NCBI RefSeq assembly: GCF_022201045.2
Contig: NC_068560.1
Span: forward strand, 32,257,501 to 32,321,500
Source of the DNA: Citrus sinensis
Taxonomy: Eukaryota; Streptophyta; Magnoliopsida; Sapindales; Rutaceae
DNA: 64,000 nt
Reading direction: 5' to 3'
This document shows positions 1 through 12,650 of the stretch, in pieces (within the stretch, counting starts at the first letter, position 1; each line of letters opens with the position of its first letter). Both the position numbers and the translations under genes were made by a program. Under the pieces are notes generated by a model, which was given only the letters and a program-made list of their open reading frames with translations, was not told the origin of the DNA and did no database searches.

Positions 1-117
1 CACCTGTTTAAAAATTGAAAATAATATATAAATAAATAAAAAAGGAACGATGCTTTTATACAAAGAGCATGCCACCAAAAAAAAAAGCTGTTGCAATGTC
101 AAGACAAAAGGTCTCAC

Positions 118-1823
118 CTCTTGGGAAGTTAATTTGTCAAGATACATAATGATGGACCTCAGTGAATTCCCATGGGCAGCAATCATTACATTCTTTCCTG
201 ATTGAAGTTGCGGTTCAATCTGTGAAGTTACATTTCAGCAGTCAGATGCTAAGGGATGATATATGGTCTCTTTAACCTTAAAAAATAAGTCCCTTTATGG
301 ATTTATACGGTATGAGAATCATCATAAATTAACTCCTAAAAAGATCAGAAAGAAACTAGATCTATGAAAGTAGTCGTACATACCTGATCTTTAAAATAAG
401 CAACGGCTCTTTGAGCACACATTTCCAAGCTCTCACCATTTGGTGGAGGAATGTCATAACTCCGACGCCACACGTGGACTTGTTCCTTTCCATATCTATC
501 AGCCGTTTCCTGCTTATTTAGACCCTGTAATTCCCCATACCTAAAGAGAGCAGAGTTCAGAGCTTCTGAGTGAAAAAGGGTGATAAAAGGGAAGAAGAAA
601 GATCAGAAAAGCAAAGGAAAGTTGATTACATTCTTTCATTCAATTGCCAAGCTGTTACAACGGGAATGGACTGCTTCATGGTGTCTTCGCTGAAGATCTG
701 ACTCCAGGTCCTTGCCTGTTCACTTTCATTATGCATAATGATAGGCACCTGTGACGGATCGCTAATAGGTTAGCAGTTAAAGAAGGCACTGAATAGTGGA
801 AACAGTTCTCCTTGGAAACAAATCGAAAAGAAACTCTAAGGCAGTAAAAGCCACAGTGTTGTTGACATCTAAACATGCAAATCTGTTTTAGTTGCAAATG
901 AGTTTCAGGCTTTCTTGAGGAATTAAAATTGCACCAAAAAAGAATAATAATAAGGGATTAAATTGAAACTGTTCAGCCAGTTTCATCCACAATTATTTAA
1001 AGATATTCAACACTGTAATTCACAATTTTCATCTGCTAACAGCTAGTTCTACGATTTCCAAATTACCTTCCTGCGTCGGTGCTGTGTCATGGCGAGCATA
1101 GCAGTCATCTGCGCGCGAATTAGTGCTGATGTATATATCATGTCGACAGGTATGTTGCTTATTCTCTTTCCAGCTTCAATTGCCTCTTCTACACCCTTCT
1201 TGGTTAATGGCACATCAACACAACCTGTAAACAGGTTCTTTTCATTCCAGAGAGACTCACCATGTCGAACCAGTATCAAAGCTGCTTCATCTGAAGGAGA
1301 AGGAAATAACAATTAGAATATTTCAAAAAAATGAACTCTGGGCCGAATATGATGAGGAGATTCCAAATATATTAAAGGATTTTGAGAAAACGGGATCATT
1401 TCCTAATTGAACAAGAAGAAAACTTTCTACACACGCACTCTTAAGGGAAAGACTTTACTGAGTCTAGTTGAAGTTTGACCATCTGACACATTTGCAATCA
1501 TCAACTCTACACTAACTATATATCAATCTTGACAAGAATGAAAATTATTTACTTGATTTCTTTTTGGAGTCACTGGTGTCGTGATTTGAGGGAGATGAAG
1601 CAGATTCAATAACTGAAGTTTGAGAAGCTGTGGCCTGAATTATGCCAAAATTCTTCTTCCCAAATCTAAAATTCCTGTTTCTTGACAATTCAATATTAAG
1701 CTTGAAACTTTTTGGAATCAATTGCACCCTAATATTTCCAAGTTCATGGTGAGTGCCAGAGTTATTAAGAAGTCGATTGGATTGGAGAGTCCCCATAGCT
1801 TGGTGAAATACCTGTGCAGACAT
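118..1823 (-). CDS. 2,3-bisphosphoglycerate-dependent phosphoglycerate mutase, chloroplast-type, partial (3' end off window)
   Basis: Interconverts 3-phosphoglycerate and 2-phosphoglycerate through a phospho-histidine. Coding exons seen on the minus strand: 1823-1553, 1290-1067, 748-630, 540-384 and 219-118. They join in frame to 291 residues, and the last exon(s) lie beyond base 1. Residues 1 to about 90 are Ser/Asn/Lys-rich without a family domain, as in a plastid transit peptide (inference). The catalytic signature LVRHGES starts at residue 97 with phospho-acceptor His100. The second histidine motif AAHGNS is at 271-276 with His273. The stretch [20 protein letters not shown] is diagnostic of the cofactor-dependent (dPGM) family. 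The start is ATG 1823-1821. It sits one base after a splice acceptor, so a 5'-UTR intron precedes it and the leader exon lies near 2.5-2.6 kb. Identity is secure; plastid location is inferred. Confidence 0.93.
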
Positions 1824-2556
1824 TCTGAAAACCAAATATACAGACAGATTACAATTTACATTGCAGCAAATAATAAAGTAAATTTCAAGCAGTAAAATGG
1901 AAAAACATTATAGAGCAATCAGTGTTAACTCAAGCAGCATATGAGCATCAGAAATATCTTTTTCATGGTCTAACAAAAGAAAAGAAGGTGAATTAAGAAA
2001 AGGAAAAGGTAAAATTAAATAAATGCCGAGCAAACAAGGTCACAATCACATTATAAACGGTATCTTTGCATCTACATTCAACAACGTTTGCATTAAGCAC
2101 AAAAAGCTCCTATAAAATTTAAACATGCATGTGGTATGCTACAAATTCCAAAACATGATTACCATTTAAAAACATCATGCTTTAACAAATAAACAGATTT
2201 CCCCGCCACCCAAAAAAAGAAAAAAAAATGCAAAAAACCGGTTATAAACAGAGAATCAAAGATATACAGATCCAAATTGAAGACAACCATCAGAAGCTCA
2301 AAGTCCAGAAATGCCCCATATGTTTTATTCAATTAACGAAATTCAAAGATGCAATAATTAAAGAGCAAGTACTCATAAATATGAAAAAAATCAATCAATA
2401 TCATAAGACACAAGATATAAACAAATCAAATACATGGAACAAAACATACATGATCAAAGAAGAGAAAAACGCAACAACCCAGAAACAAGAAATTGATTAA
2501 AAGCAAAATGCAATAAGAAAGTAAATTAATTTGGAGAAAATGGAGAGGCGAGATTG

Positions 2557-2665
2557 CACCTACTTATATAGACGGGAACCGAGCGAAGAAACCGAGGCAG
2601 GAAATAGCAAATGAGACTAATAATGAAGAAAGTTGACGGAGAAGAAGATGGAGGTGATTATATAG
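2557..2665 (-). promoter_or_regulatory. Probable core promoter and leader exon of the phosphoglycerate mutase gene
   Basis: Two TATA-like motifs read on the minus strand: TATATAAT (2664-2657) and TATATAAG (2570-2563). Downstream on the minus strand there is a GT-rich donor-like sequence and then the 5'-UTR intron that ends at 1825. The transcription start cannot be placed from sequence alone. Either TATA element is compatible with a short non-coding first exon. Confidence 0.35.
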
Positions 2666-2699
2666 AAGTTGGAATTTTACATGTCCATTTTCAACTGGC

Positions 2700-5600
2700 A
2701 AAAATATTAAGTACTAAAGTGCAACAAACACAAGGCAAGAGGGAAAGCGAAAGTGAAACCTTCGTTCCTCCTGTATCGAAGCAATCGTTGGTAGTTGGGC
2801 CATTTTTTAATTATTATTAATTTTTTTAATTTTTTTTTTTTGTATTTCAGATGTTGCGCTTTTTATTATTTGGCAAGCAACAGTATCTTGACAAAGTTTA
2901 TATTTTCTCCAAGTTGACAACACGTTTTTAAAAGCCCAACAAGTATGAATATTTATTATTTGACGGCTCTCTTTCTCTGACTGGCTTTTATTTTTGTGTA
3001 ATTTAAAATTTTCTTTTTAAAATAATTTCACGTGGGTTTAATTAGATTAATTTTCTGCATTTTAACTGTATTATTTTGACATGAATATGATACAACTCAA
3101 TTACTCAAATGTGTAGAACACACAACCATGTCCATGTGTGTCGAAATGAAAACAATTCACACGAAATCCATTTCTTTTTTATCAAAAAAAAGTAAGTGAT
3201 TTAGTGATAATTAAAGAATGTGTCTTACAAATCACGCATATTTGACAAATTTGCTGTCGATTCAATATAGGAACACCAGTGGCCGTGGCCTAGAACAAAT
3301 TTTCTAAACAACCTTTCAAAAAATAGTGGGACCAAATTTGGGTAACTTGGCCACTCTAAATTAAAGAAAAACACCCGAAGAAGCGGCCTTACAAAATCAT
3401 CAATAAACACAAACTACTTAACTCCCATCTTATATTAAGACTGGACATTTATAATTCATTATAATATATAATAAAAATAATTTATAAATTTAGTTATATT
3501 TGATCTATCACTTGTATGACAAAAAATCTATAACATATTTATTATTTTTATTAAAATATATTAATTATACACTATTAACTTTTTATTTTTTAATTATTAA
3601 TTATTATTTTTAAATTACAATACCTCAACACCGAATACGCCGGGAATCACCTACTTCGCACCTTCTATTTAACACGTGATTAGGTCAGCGCAGAGGGCTT
3701 TAGCACCAAAAAATGGACTCCCACCTAATCTTCTAATCTTTCTTCTTTCCTTGAAATTGAGAAGATTTTACTGGGCATTTTATTTTATTTTTTGTATTGT
3801 TGTGTTGGATTGGTGACAGGTGGGCAAAAAAGCTACAACAGGATTAATTAATTAATTTATTGTGCTATTGTCCAAAAGAATATGCTCTCAAAATGTGCTG
3901 CTGCTTATGTTACCAACTCATTTGTCTTCTCTGACTAGATATCATATCATTTTCTTTGGCAATATAAAATTTAACAGGAAATTAATGGGAGGTGATGACT
4001 TTGTAGTTCCGGCTTGGCAGGCGACAGCCATGTCCTTGTTCTGGAATTTCTTGCAGATCTAACTTTGGATCAATGCTATAGGCTATAATAATTAAAATGG
4101 AAATCATTTGTCAACTCTGCCAATCAAACTAACGTTTTCTGCCTCATTCTAGACTCATAAAACAGAGATACAAAATTTCATATGGTAAACTGATGTGACA
4201 TATATATTAAACACCTATATAAATCATCTCATGACAGTAAAATAATGTGATAAGCAACTGTAGAACAAGACGATTGGTAACTAAATAACATCAGTTGGCA
4301 TTTAAACTTAGAGATCTAAGGTTACAGCGTTCTTTATGCCAACAATAATCCGCAAAAATCTATGCTAAGCTTTCACCGCGAGCCATGCATACTCGCCGGG
4401 GACCAGAAGGCCCAGAATTGAGTTTCCTCTGTCAAGCTAATCCAGGTAAAATGGAGGCCTGACAGAAATCAACTGGAATGGAATTGTCGCGAGGCCATTG
4501 GATCACTTGGATTTCACCTCAATCTAGCGCATGTGAACCATCGAGGCATCCAGTCATCCACAAACAACGGGGAGTAATAATAATATTTTTAACTCCCTTA
4601 ATTTATTTAACCAACTCCCCACTTTTCAATTTATTTTATTTTTTTAATCTCAGTAAACAATTATTGTTTTCTATTTTATTTTATTCTCTCTTTCCCTACT
4701 CTCTTTCTAGTAGAACCATCACTACCAATACCTATCTTCATCGTCACCATTACCTCCACCAACCATTACCTCCACCAACATACGATGAATTTCAATATTA
4801 AATTTTTGTTAAATTTTATGACTAAGTGGTAGGTTTTATTATTATTGATGATATTGGTTTTGATTTTAATGTGGTTAAATAAGATTCTATTTAACTTTAA
4901 TTGGAGATTTGATTGGAAGTTAATATAAGATTTAAATTGTAAATCAATTGGACAGAAAAAAATGAGAAGATGTGAGAGATGATCTATTGAGAGCATGACA
5001 TACTATTTTTCAATAAGGGTAATTTTAGAATGAATAATGTTAATCGAAAAATAGATATTAGTAAGATAAAATGAGGAAGGTAAAAATCACGACTGAACAA
5101 TAGGCCACGTAACCCACGTTAGAACCACTTTCGGCCTAGTTACACGCGGCATGGCCACGAGCCGAAGAAGAAAATTTGTGCAACAATGTGATAGGGACTT
5201 GGGGTAGAACGACATGTCGTCTCTCTTAATTGTACCGAACAACCGAAGAAAAGAACAAGGAACTGTTTCACAAAATGCCTATGCACTTTTGGCGTGTGAT
5301 CTTAACTGGTGAAGGCATCCTTATAAATGAGCCACAATCAGGCATGCCAGGCTGCCACTACTAAATTCCGGGAATAACATTTGTCAAACAGAAGAATACA
5401 TTCTATTCAGCATTCAGACCCGATTCTCTACAATATCTTTTACTTGATATAGCGTTCTCATTTTTAACGTTAGTTGTTAGCTGAACCTAGCAAACCCTGG
5501 AAATCTGTAAATAGCTTAAACTAAATCACACTGCGGCCCTCAATTCCAGAGTTTTCAGCTAATGTTTTAGAACTCATAAAATTACAAGAGGAAAAGTAGC

Positions 5601-5870
5601 GGACTAGCTGAAGTCCATAGCTTCAAAGGCTGGAACAGATTTATTGCAAAAATAAATCAGGCATTACTAGCGATAAAACACATCTCAAAGCTAGAAGCAC
5701 CAGCATATAAATAAATTAATAGCGTACGCGTCCTTTAACAACAAATTAAGAATTCTCTAAACATAGAAACAACACAGCCATCCGGGCACTACTAATAGAA
5801 GAGACAGTATAAGGCAACACAAAGCTTAAACAAATGGAAAGCGATAGAAAAAACCATGCCACACCATTCT
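2700..5870. other. Intergenic, no gene seen
   Basis: AT-rich DNA between the promoter of the phosphoglycerate mutase gene and the 3' end of the Ole e 1-like gene. The open frames here are short, lack recognisable protein families and have no splice partners. The only structure noticed is an AT-rich repeat-like block at about 3430-3640, listed separately. Confidence 0.6.
3430..3640. repeat. Degenerate AT-rich MITE-like copy
   Basis: Shares runs of similar AT-rich sequence with blocks at about 7980-8170, 16713-16981, 52441-52653 and 60850-61080. Shared landmarks are a short segment like acttgtatgacaaaaaatc, then a TTAATTATACACTATTAA-like segment and an AATT-rich end. No clean terminal repeats or target duplication are visible here, so the borders are approximate. 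Confidence 0.35.
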
Positions 5871-7303
5871 CTACACATCCTCCTCCTGATATAGCCTGAG
5901 AACCTCAGCACAGCCAGACATGGGCTCTGCCTTCATGAAGCCCATTGAATTGGCATATCGGGTTTCAGAAGAAATGCCGTTGTAACTGGTCAAGATCACA
6001 CGGGAACGCTCACGCCCTGGGGCAACTGTTTTGCAGTCATTCTGGGGGCTACTAATGAGGACAGCATCGCAAAGTTGATCCTGATGGTCTTCTGAAACGA
6101 GGATCTTATATGTTCCAGTTGAGTCTGTTTTCCCTTCCCTGCTATATACTACTTGCATTGACTTCCTGTCTTTGCATTCAACCTTAACCTTGGCACCTGG
6201 ACACAACAAAAGATGATTAACAAAAGAATACAATTATTTCAATAGGCAGCCGCACCTCAACGGAGCAACATGTTATATAAAAACAAAATAAACCCCCCAT
6301 ATAGACAATAGCTAAGAGGAATTCAACAAAACACACTACCTCAATACAACACACCGACACTGTCATTACTTCCATTCTTTCTATTTTGAAACCATAACTG
6401 CTAACGTGTTTGGATAAAGCGGTCAAAAAAGAACCACTGTTCCTCCTTCCCAAACTGAGTCCTCAATGTGTTACATCAGGATACATTTTATATTTTCGAA
6501 AATATGAGACAAGAAAATGAAAATGTTTCTGGTTGGGGTTTTTAAAACTTGCAATTATAGACTTTTATCAGTGCTTTCAATGAAATTATACCAGGATTGC
6601 ACTCAAAACTCCAAGACACTTTCCTAATATTTAAACTAACTAAAAATCAATAACCAAATGCTCCCAAATATTTCAAGGAATTAATCGGACCGTGACTGGA
6701 AGTTAGTATTCAAATTACATTGCTGTGATATCAATTAGTAGTAGTTCTAGAAAAGATCTAAAGTGCGAAGTTGCTCAAATCATCATGAGTGATACTGCCA
6801 GGCGGCGCTGTCTGTGATCCACAACTGCATCCCCATCCCCATCCATGAGATGTTACAGAAATAAGCCATGTGTTAATTCTAATTTGGGGATTAACTGCTC
6901 AAGTAATTATTTCTATCGGAATGTTTTTATCATATCACACAAACTCAAAGACGAGCAAACACCTAGTAGGTCACCATATTTAGATCTCATTGAGTCAATA
7001 AAAAATGAGCATGGTTTATAAAATTAATTAAAAGTCGCCGTCACTTAACGTGAAGGCGTCAAAACTTATATGCCGTCATGCAGATCTAGCAATGAAATGT
7101 ACGGATCTGAAAGAGAAACAGTTAGGAGAAGTGAATGTTAGTGAGTTACCGGCGATGTAGGTGGTAGCGGGGGTCTCAAAGCCGGCTTGGCAGGTGTCGC
7201 AGTACACGCGTCCTTCAACCGAGAACGGTTTAGTGTTGGGCCGGACCGCGCTCACCAGAGCCGGCAGCACGCAGAGAGCGATCAACAACAATGTTCTAGC
7301 CAT
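5871..7303 (-). CDS. Ole e 1-like secreted protein (pollen Ole e 1 allergen/extensin family)
   Basis: Two exons, 7303-7150 and 6196-5871, give 159 residues; the intron of about 950 bp is GT-AG. The N-terminus is a clear signal peptide: MARTLL followed by a hydrophobic stretch, with likely cleavage near residue 19-20. The mature part has the family pattern of six cysteines (35, 38, 59, 94, 106, 147), with VYCDTC at 33-38 and AKVKVEC just after the splice junction. This fits a small secreted beta-barrel protein of the Ole e 1 family; many members act in the apoplast and are not pollen-specific. An upstream in-frame ATG exists, but the start at 7303 puts the signal peptide at the very N-terminus. 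A TATA-like CTTATATCA lies about 90 bp upstream on the minus strand. The family is secure; the exact role is unknown. Confidence 0.9.
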
Positions 7304-7399
7304 TGTCTTATGGGAGATGAAGGAAGCTGAACAAGATTGAATATTGAGAGCAAATGAGTGAATTCTAGACAGAAGCGGACCACGCACTGAGGGAGTGAT

Positions 7400-10017
7400 A
7401 TAAGGCAGTTCCAATTAGCAAAATGTGAGAAAAATAAAAAGACACAAAAAGATTGAGAGTAATTGAAGGCTTGAAGCGCGTGGAGTAATATTCTTGTGTT
7501 TCTGTTAGTAGTCGGATGCTCATGGGCCTTTCCACGTGTCAGTTTATGGAGTAAAGTGGACTCGGTGGCTATAATTTGAGGGTGAGGTGGCATGATATAA
7601 ATGGATGGTGGTATCAGATTTTAGGGAACGGAGTGTAGTGGATGTGACACGGCGTGATAAGGGGCAGCTGGCGCTGTCGGTGCTCACATGGGGGATGGGG
7701 GCCAGGTGCTAGCGAGAGGGCAGCGTGTGAGGATTTCGGTGCTAAAGCGGGGCAAGTGGAGTGAGGATCAGCTGTATTCCAGCCTATGCGAGTGTAAATT
7801 CATTGCCAGTTGCGGTGGATGCGCGTAATTAGGTTGACTAAACGATTACCTTCGCATGTGGGCACCTAATGAATGTTCGTTCGTTCGTAAGTGACGTAAA
7901 GCAAAAGCAATTCTAGAATCATATGATCATTTTGATGATAGCAATGTACATAAATAAACCCACAGTATAAAATAAATTATATCTTTCTCACACCTTGGAA
8001 TTAATAAGTTATAGTTGATGAGAAAAAAATTATAATTAGAAAATAAAAATATTATAGATTGTAATAAATATTACTTTTAAATAATAATTTTAAGAAAAGT
8101 AGTAAAGATATTATAAATTTTTTATCCTATTCTAAATCATAAAAATTAATATTCATCAAATATTTTAGTGTTGACCCAAATTCAAAGTCAAATGAGACTC
8201 TAATGGCCAATATCTTGTTGAACAAAGTTAAAGTAGCTTCTAAAATTGTTATTATTACATCTATCAAAGATTTTAATTAATTTCATTGCGCAGGGTATGA
8301 ATACGAAAAGCATAAGGAGGCCAGCCACGAAACAAATTCCGGTTACGCTACTACGGACAAGAGCCCAGAAAAACCAAAGAAATAGCAGTGAGCCCACAAG
8401 CCAGATTGAAGAAGAATAGCGATGGGCCTTAAGTAGGTGGATGCGTAAGGTTATTAGAGTTGGACAAACCATTAAGATTTGGGGTACACGTTGTGCTGGA
8501 CTTCGGCTTGATGTCGCCCACCAACAGTAACCTAGCAACTTCAACTTTCTTAAGGGTGTGTCCGACTGATTATTTTTTAGATTACATTATTATCCGTACG
8601 CAAAATTATACGGATAAGTAAAGGTAGATAATCTATGCATAATTACAAAATCTCTGATATAAGTATTGGTTCTCTTTTTTCTGGTGTGGGGGAGTGCGGT
8701 AAGTGGGGAATCGGATTCAATTTGAGCAACAGTTTAGTGATTGTGGACGAACGAGAAAATGCTTTTTACTGTAAAGAACTGACGGCAATTGCAGCCAGTT
8801 TGAAGGTGGGTTGGAAAGTAGAGGGAATCAAATATCGTCACCCACACAGAAACGTCACAGGGAGGAGGCAACACCTCATTGGAAGCACTACTTACTGGTC
8901 TCCATATGAGATGAGAATAAGCAGATAACGATCACCAAATTGCATTTACATATCTACGTGTGAATTGATGACTTCCCAAACCTGTTTAGCCTCCAAGCTA
9001 GTTGAGAAAAATATTGTCAAGGTCCATCTATGAAATAATCACCAGTTCACACCTACCTGAGGGGGGGCATCGAATCAGTAATTGCCAAGTGGCCTCCAAT
9101 GTAGCTAGGCATAATAAATTAATAATGGACTTAATCGATGGCCAACTTACATTACAAGCCGAGCAATGAGACAGGCTATTAGCGGACGCTTCAATAACAA
9201 TTGATCCAATGAAATATATGATGCGTCCAGCCAAAAGATTTTGCTTCACTTTAAAATGATTCTTGGAAATAAGAAGTATCGATCAAATTCATCAATCTGG
9301 TGTGTTCCACAATAAAACAAGTGGGTTTCTACTTAGCATTAAGTTGATGTCTCCACTAACGCCATGATTAATTTAATCCCCCAATTTTGGTTTTTCCCTT
9401 TCAGTTCAGCCATGCCAATTTGCTAATAAAGCCAAAATAATGCTGCAAATACCGAGCTATACATATAGTCTGGTCAACTTCTTAACAGGTTAATAAAATA
9501 ATAAGCATTCCATTGAATGAGTTCTACAATCTAGAAGTTAGGCATTTAAGCTTATGACCAATTGCACGGCCTCTAATTATTCATTGATCGCGGCTTGCTA
9601 TAGAGCTTACGGCTTTTTGAGGTCCTATTTTTTTACTCAACAACACACTTTTATCCTTAACAATATGCAATAATTGAAATTCAGGTCATCAAGAGTGCCA
9701 AAGTAAGAGTTTATATCGTTATCTGACCTTCATCAGGGGTACATGCTGTAGTTTGTTAAATGTTCACGTTTTCTTGAGAGCAAATTCAGTGCAGATATAG
9801 TTATTGCCAATGTTATTTTGACTGCCAAATGGATTCGCGGAATAATCAAAGTAAGCTGCAACACGTGTAATCACTATTTCTTTTACGGATATTAAATGAA
9901 ATGAAAAAACAAACAGTTGAGATTCTAAGAAAGAACTTTCAACTCCTCTTATTTGCCAGAGTTTCTGGATGTTGACTCCGGCAATTTCAACCCCCATTGT
10001 GTTTTGTGTGTTTTGTG
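7400..10017. other. Intergenic region between divergent genes, no gene seen
   Basis: About 2.6 kb separate the Ole e 1-like gene (minus) from the GH5 gene (plus), so both promoters lie here. 7400-7800 is comparatively GC-rich and probably belongs to the Ole e 1-like promoter. A degenerate AT-rich repeat lies at 7980-8170. A 97-codon open frame at 8635-8928 shows no known domain or splice partner and is not called. Confidence 0.55.
7980..8170. repeat. Degenerate AT-rich MITE-like copy
   Basis: Runs parallel to the better preserved element at 16713-16981. The same order of segments is present: a gagaaaaaaattataatta-like stretch, an ATAATAATTTT-like stretch, a TATTATAAATTTTT-like stretch and then AATATTCATCAAATATTTTAG. 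The terminal repeats are eroded. Confidence 0.4.
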
Positions 10018-10026
10018 TATATATAT
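10018..10026 (+). promoter_or_regulatory. Probable TATA box of the GH5 glucosidase gene
   Basis: A run TATATATAT lies about 70 bp before the chosen ATG. That would allow a leader of roughly 40 bases. No other core element was recognised. Confidence 0.4.
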
Positions 10027-10090
10027 GCACGTGCAGTCCTTGCAAGTGGCCTGCGTGGGAGAGCTAAATACAAACAAGAACCACTATCAA

Positions 10091-12650
10091 ATGGCTATTA
10101 TGTTCTCAACAAAGCAGCTTTTCAGCATATGCATAATCTTATCTTTTATGTTATCATTTTCTTACGGGAGATCACTGAACCCCGCATTTCGAATTAAAGC
10201 AGTTAATCTTGGAGGTTGGCTTGTAACCGAAGGCTGGATAAAGCCTTCTCTCTTCGATGGCATCCCCAACAAAGACTTTTTGGTCTGTGTAATTAACTCT
10301 CGATTAATCGAGCTCTACCACATTGTCTTTCGTTCTGTTTCATAATAGTATTCATCAAACATTATTAACCTTCGTGTTGGTTTTTCATATGTGTCTATCA
10401 GGATGGAACACAACTTCAGTTTAAATCGGTTACTGTCGGCAAATATCTTTGTGCAGAGAACGGTGGAGGCACGATTGTTGTTGCAAACCGGACATCTGCA
10501 TCAGGCTGGGAAACATTTAAAGTTACATATTTACTTATACATCTGACAAGTGTACAGATTATCAAGTTCAGTGATATAATGATGTTGTTTCTTTATTTTC
10601 TGGTATAGTTGTGGAGAATCAATGAGACAAATTTCCATTTTAGAGTCTTTAACAAACAATTCATTGGACTTGACACCAATGGGAATGGAATTGACATAGT
10701 AGCTGAATCAAACACACCCGGTAGCTCAGAGACTTTTGAGATTGTGAGGAACTCTAACGATCTGAGTCGTGTTCGAATCAAAGCACCTAATGGGTTCTTC
10801 TTACAGGTGACTTTAAAGCTGCTTGGTGTTTGCCATATGTTAAATTATATACAAGTGGAAAAGCATGCAACAAAGAATAGACAAGGCATCATTTATTTTG
10901 TCAATGGTGTTGACAAATCTTATGACCTTAAATTATAGGCAAAAACAGAGGAGTTGGTGACAGCCGATTATGAAGGGGCTACTAGCTGGGGAGATGATGA
11001 TCCATCAGTATTTGAAATGACCATTGCTGGGAGGATGCAGGGAGAGTTTCAAGTAACTAATGGCTACGGGCCGCAGAAAGCTCCACAAGTCATGAGAGTA
11101 AGGACATATTATATAGTACTAACAAGCTCATAAATTTAAGTTCATGGAAACAACTACTTCAGGTCATTCTAACATGCATTGATGATATACTTGCTTATCA
11201 GAAGCATTGGAGCACATATATAGTTGAAGATGATTTCAAGTTCATAGCTGGAAATGGACTAAATGCTGTGAGAATACCTGTTGGCTGGTGGATGGCAAGC
11301 GATCCAGCGCCTCCAGCACCTTATGTTGGAGGGTCCCTGCGAGCTCTAGACAATGCCTTCACTTGGGCACGGTATGCATTTTTTCCCTTCCCGTCAGACA
11401 TCACCATTTCTGTTTCTACTTCACAAGACCTCACTATCATGGGTGGTCCTGTCCATAATACACCAAAGTATGGGGTGCCTAAGCCTATGATGTTATGGTC
11501 ACAGCATCAATGCCCCTAGATGTCACTTTTTTTCATTTAAAACTGCACATGATTTGTTACATGGTCCATACACTGTACATATGGTCCATACACTGATGAA
11601 CAACTGCTACCAGACTAAGAGTTTAATTGAATTGAGTAGCTTCACCATCAAACCTGTTGTGAGTGAATAGGGTAATTATGAGATTTTATCATTCTACAGT
11701 CAGTCTATATTCCTTGAAGATGAAAATTTATCCTTTATCTTACTGTATTCTATCTCACAGGAAGTATGGACTGAGGATCATAATTGATCTACATGCTGCC
11801 CCTGGCTCACAAAATGGTTTTGAACATAGCTCTTCTAGAGATGGTTCTCAGGAATGGGGCTTAACAGACGATAACATACAACAGACGGTTGCCGTTATAG
11901 ACTTCCTAACTGCCAGGTCAAATAAATATACTGCATTTCAAATCTCCTGAAATCTTTGTGCTGATTTTAAGTTTATGCTACTAATGAAGTCCTTTCAAAT
12001 TTTGACTTCATGCAACTTTAGGTATGCAAGGAGTCCAAGCCTTTATGCAGTTGAGCTTATTAATGAACCTCTCTCACCAGGAGCATCTCTAGAGAGTGTA
12101 AACAAGTATTACAAAGCTGGTTATGATGCTGTACGAAAACATTCATCCACAGCCTATGTGGTGATGTCTAACAGGCTAGGACCAATGGATCCCAGAGAGC
12201 TTTTCCCCTTAGCAAGTGGCTTAAGAGGATCTGTGATTGATGTTCATTATTACAATCTCTTTTCTGATATATTCAATAGCATGACTGTGCAACAAAACAT
12301 AGATTTCGTCTACACAAATAGAAGTGCACAGTTGAATCAAATCACCACATCAAATGGCCCTCTCACTTTTGTTGGTGTGTGAATGTACCCGTAACTTTTT
12401 ACCTGTCATTTTGACTCAATCGATGCCTCAGAATTGCTAGTTTACTCTATTCAGTTATATTGTTTCAGGTGAATGGGTGGCAGAGTGGCAAGTTTCAGGA
12501 GCATCAAAGGAGGATCTCCGGAGATTTGCCAAAGCGCAACTAGAGGTGTATGGTAGAGCAACTTTTGGCTGGGCTTATTGGACACTAAAGAATGTGAACA
12601 ATCACTGGAGTCTTGAGTGGATGATCAAGAATGGCTACATCAAGCTTTAA
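10091..12650 (+). CDS. Probable glucan 1,3-beta-glucosidase, GH5 with N-terminal fascin-like domain
   Basis: Likely hydrolyses beta-1,3-glucan (exo type) in the cell wall. Eight exons: 10091-10282, 10402-10521, 10609-10806, 10939-11097, 11202-11371, 11761-11916, 12022-12374 and 12469-12650. They join in frame to 509 residues. The start gives a hydrophobic signal peptide (about residues 1-26, ending in FSYG). The signature NLGGWLVTEGW follows directly. Residues of about 65-200 form the fascin-like insert typical of plant members (FKSVTVGKYLCAENGG and so on). The catalytic part then resumes with HWSTYIVEDDF and RIPVGWW. The acid/base Glu is E347 in LINEP, and the nucleophile is E451 in VGEWVAEW. 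An IIIDLHAAPGSQNG motif lies between them. All introns are GT-AG. A poly(A) signal-like AATAAA is at 12687-12692. No frameshift or missing catalytic residue is seen. Substrate specificity is inferred from the family. Confidence 0.92.

Noticed and set aside
2228..2500. 90-codon plus-strand open frame opposite the phosphoglycerate mutase leader intron
   Set aside because: Lys/Gln/Asn-rich, no domain, lies in the intron of the opposite-strand gene and has the composition of AT-rich non-coding DNA.
4478..4801. 107-codon plus-strand open frame
   Set aside because: Phe/Leu/Ser/Tyr-rich low-complexity translation with no recognised family, promoter or splice partner.
8635..8928. 97-codon plus-strand open frame starting MHNYKISDIS
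   Set aside because: Less biased than its neighbours, but no domain, no supporting exons and no obvious core promoter; not enough to call a gene.
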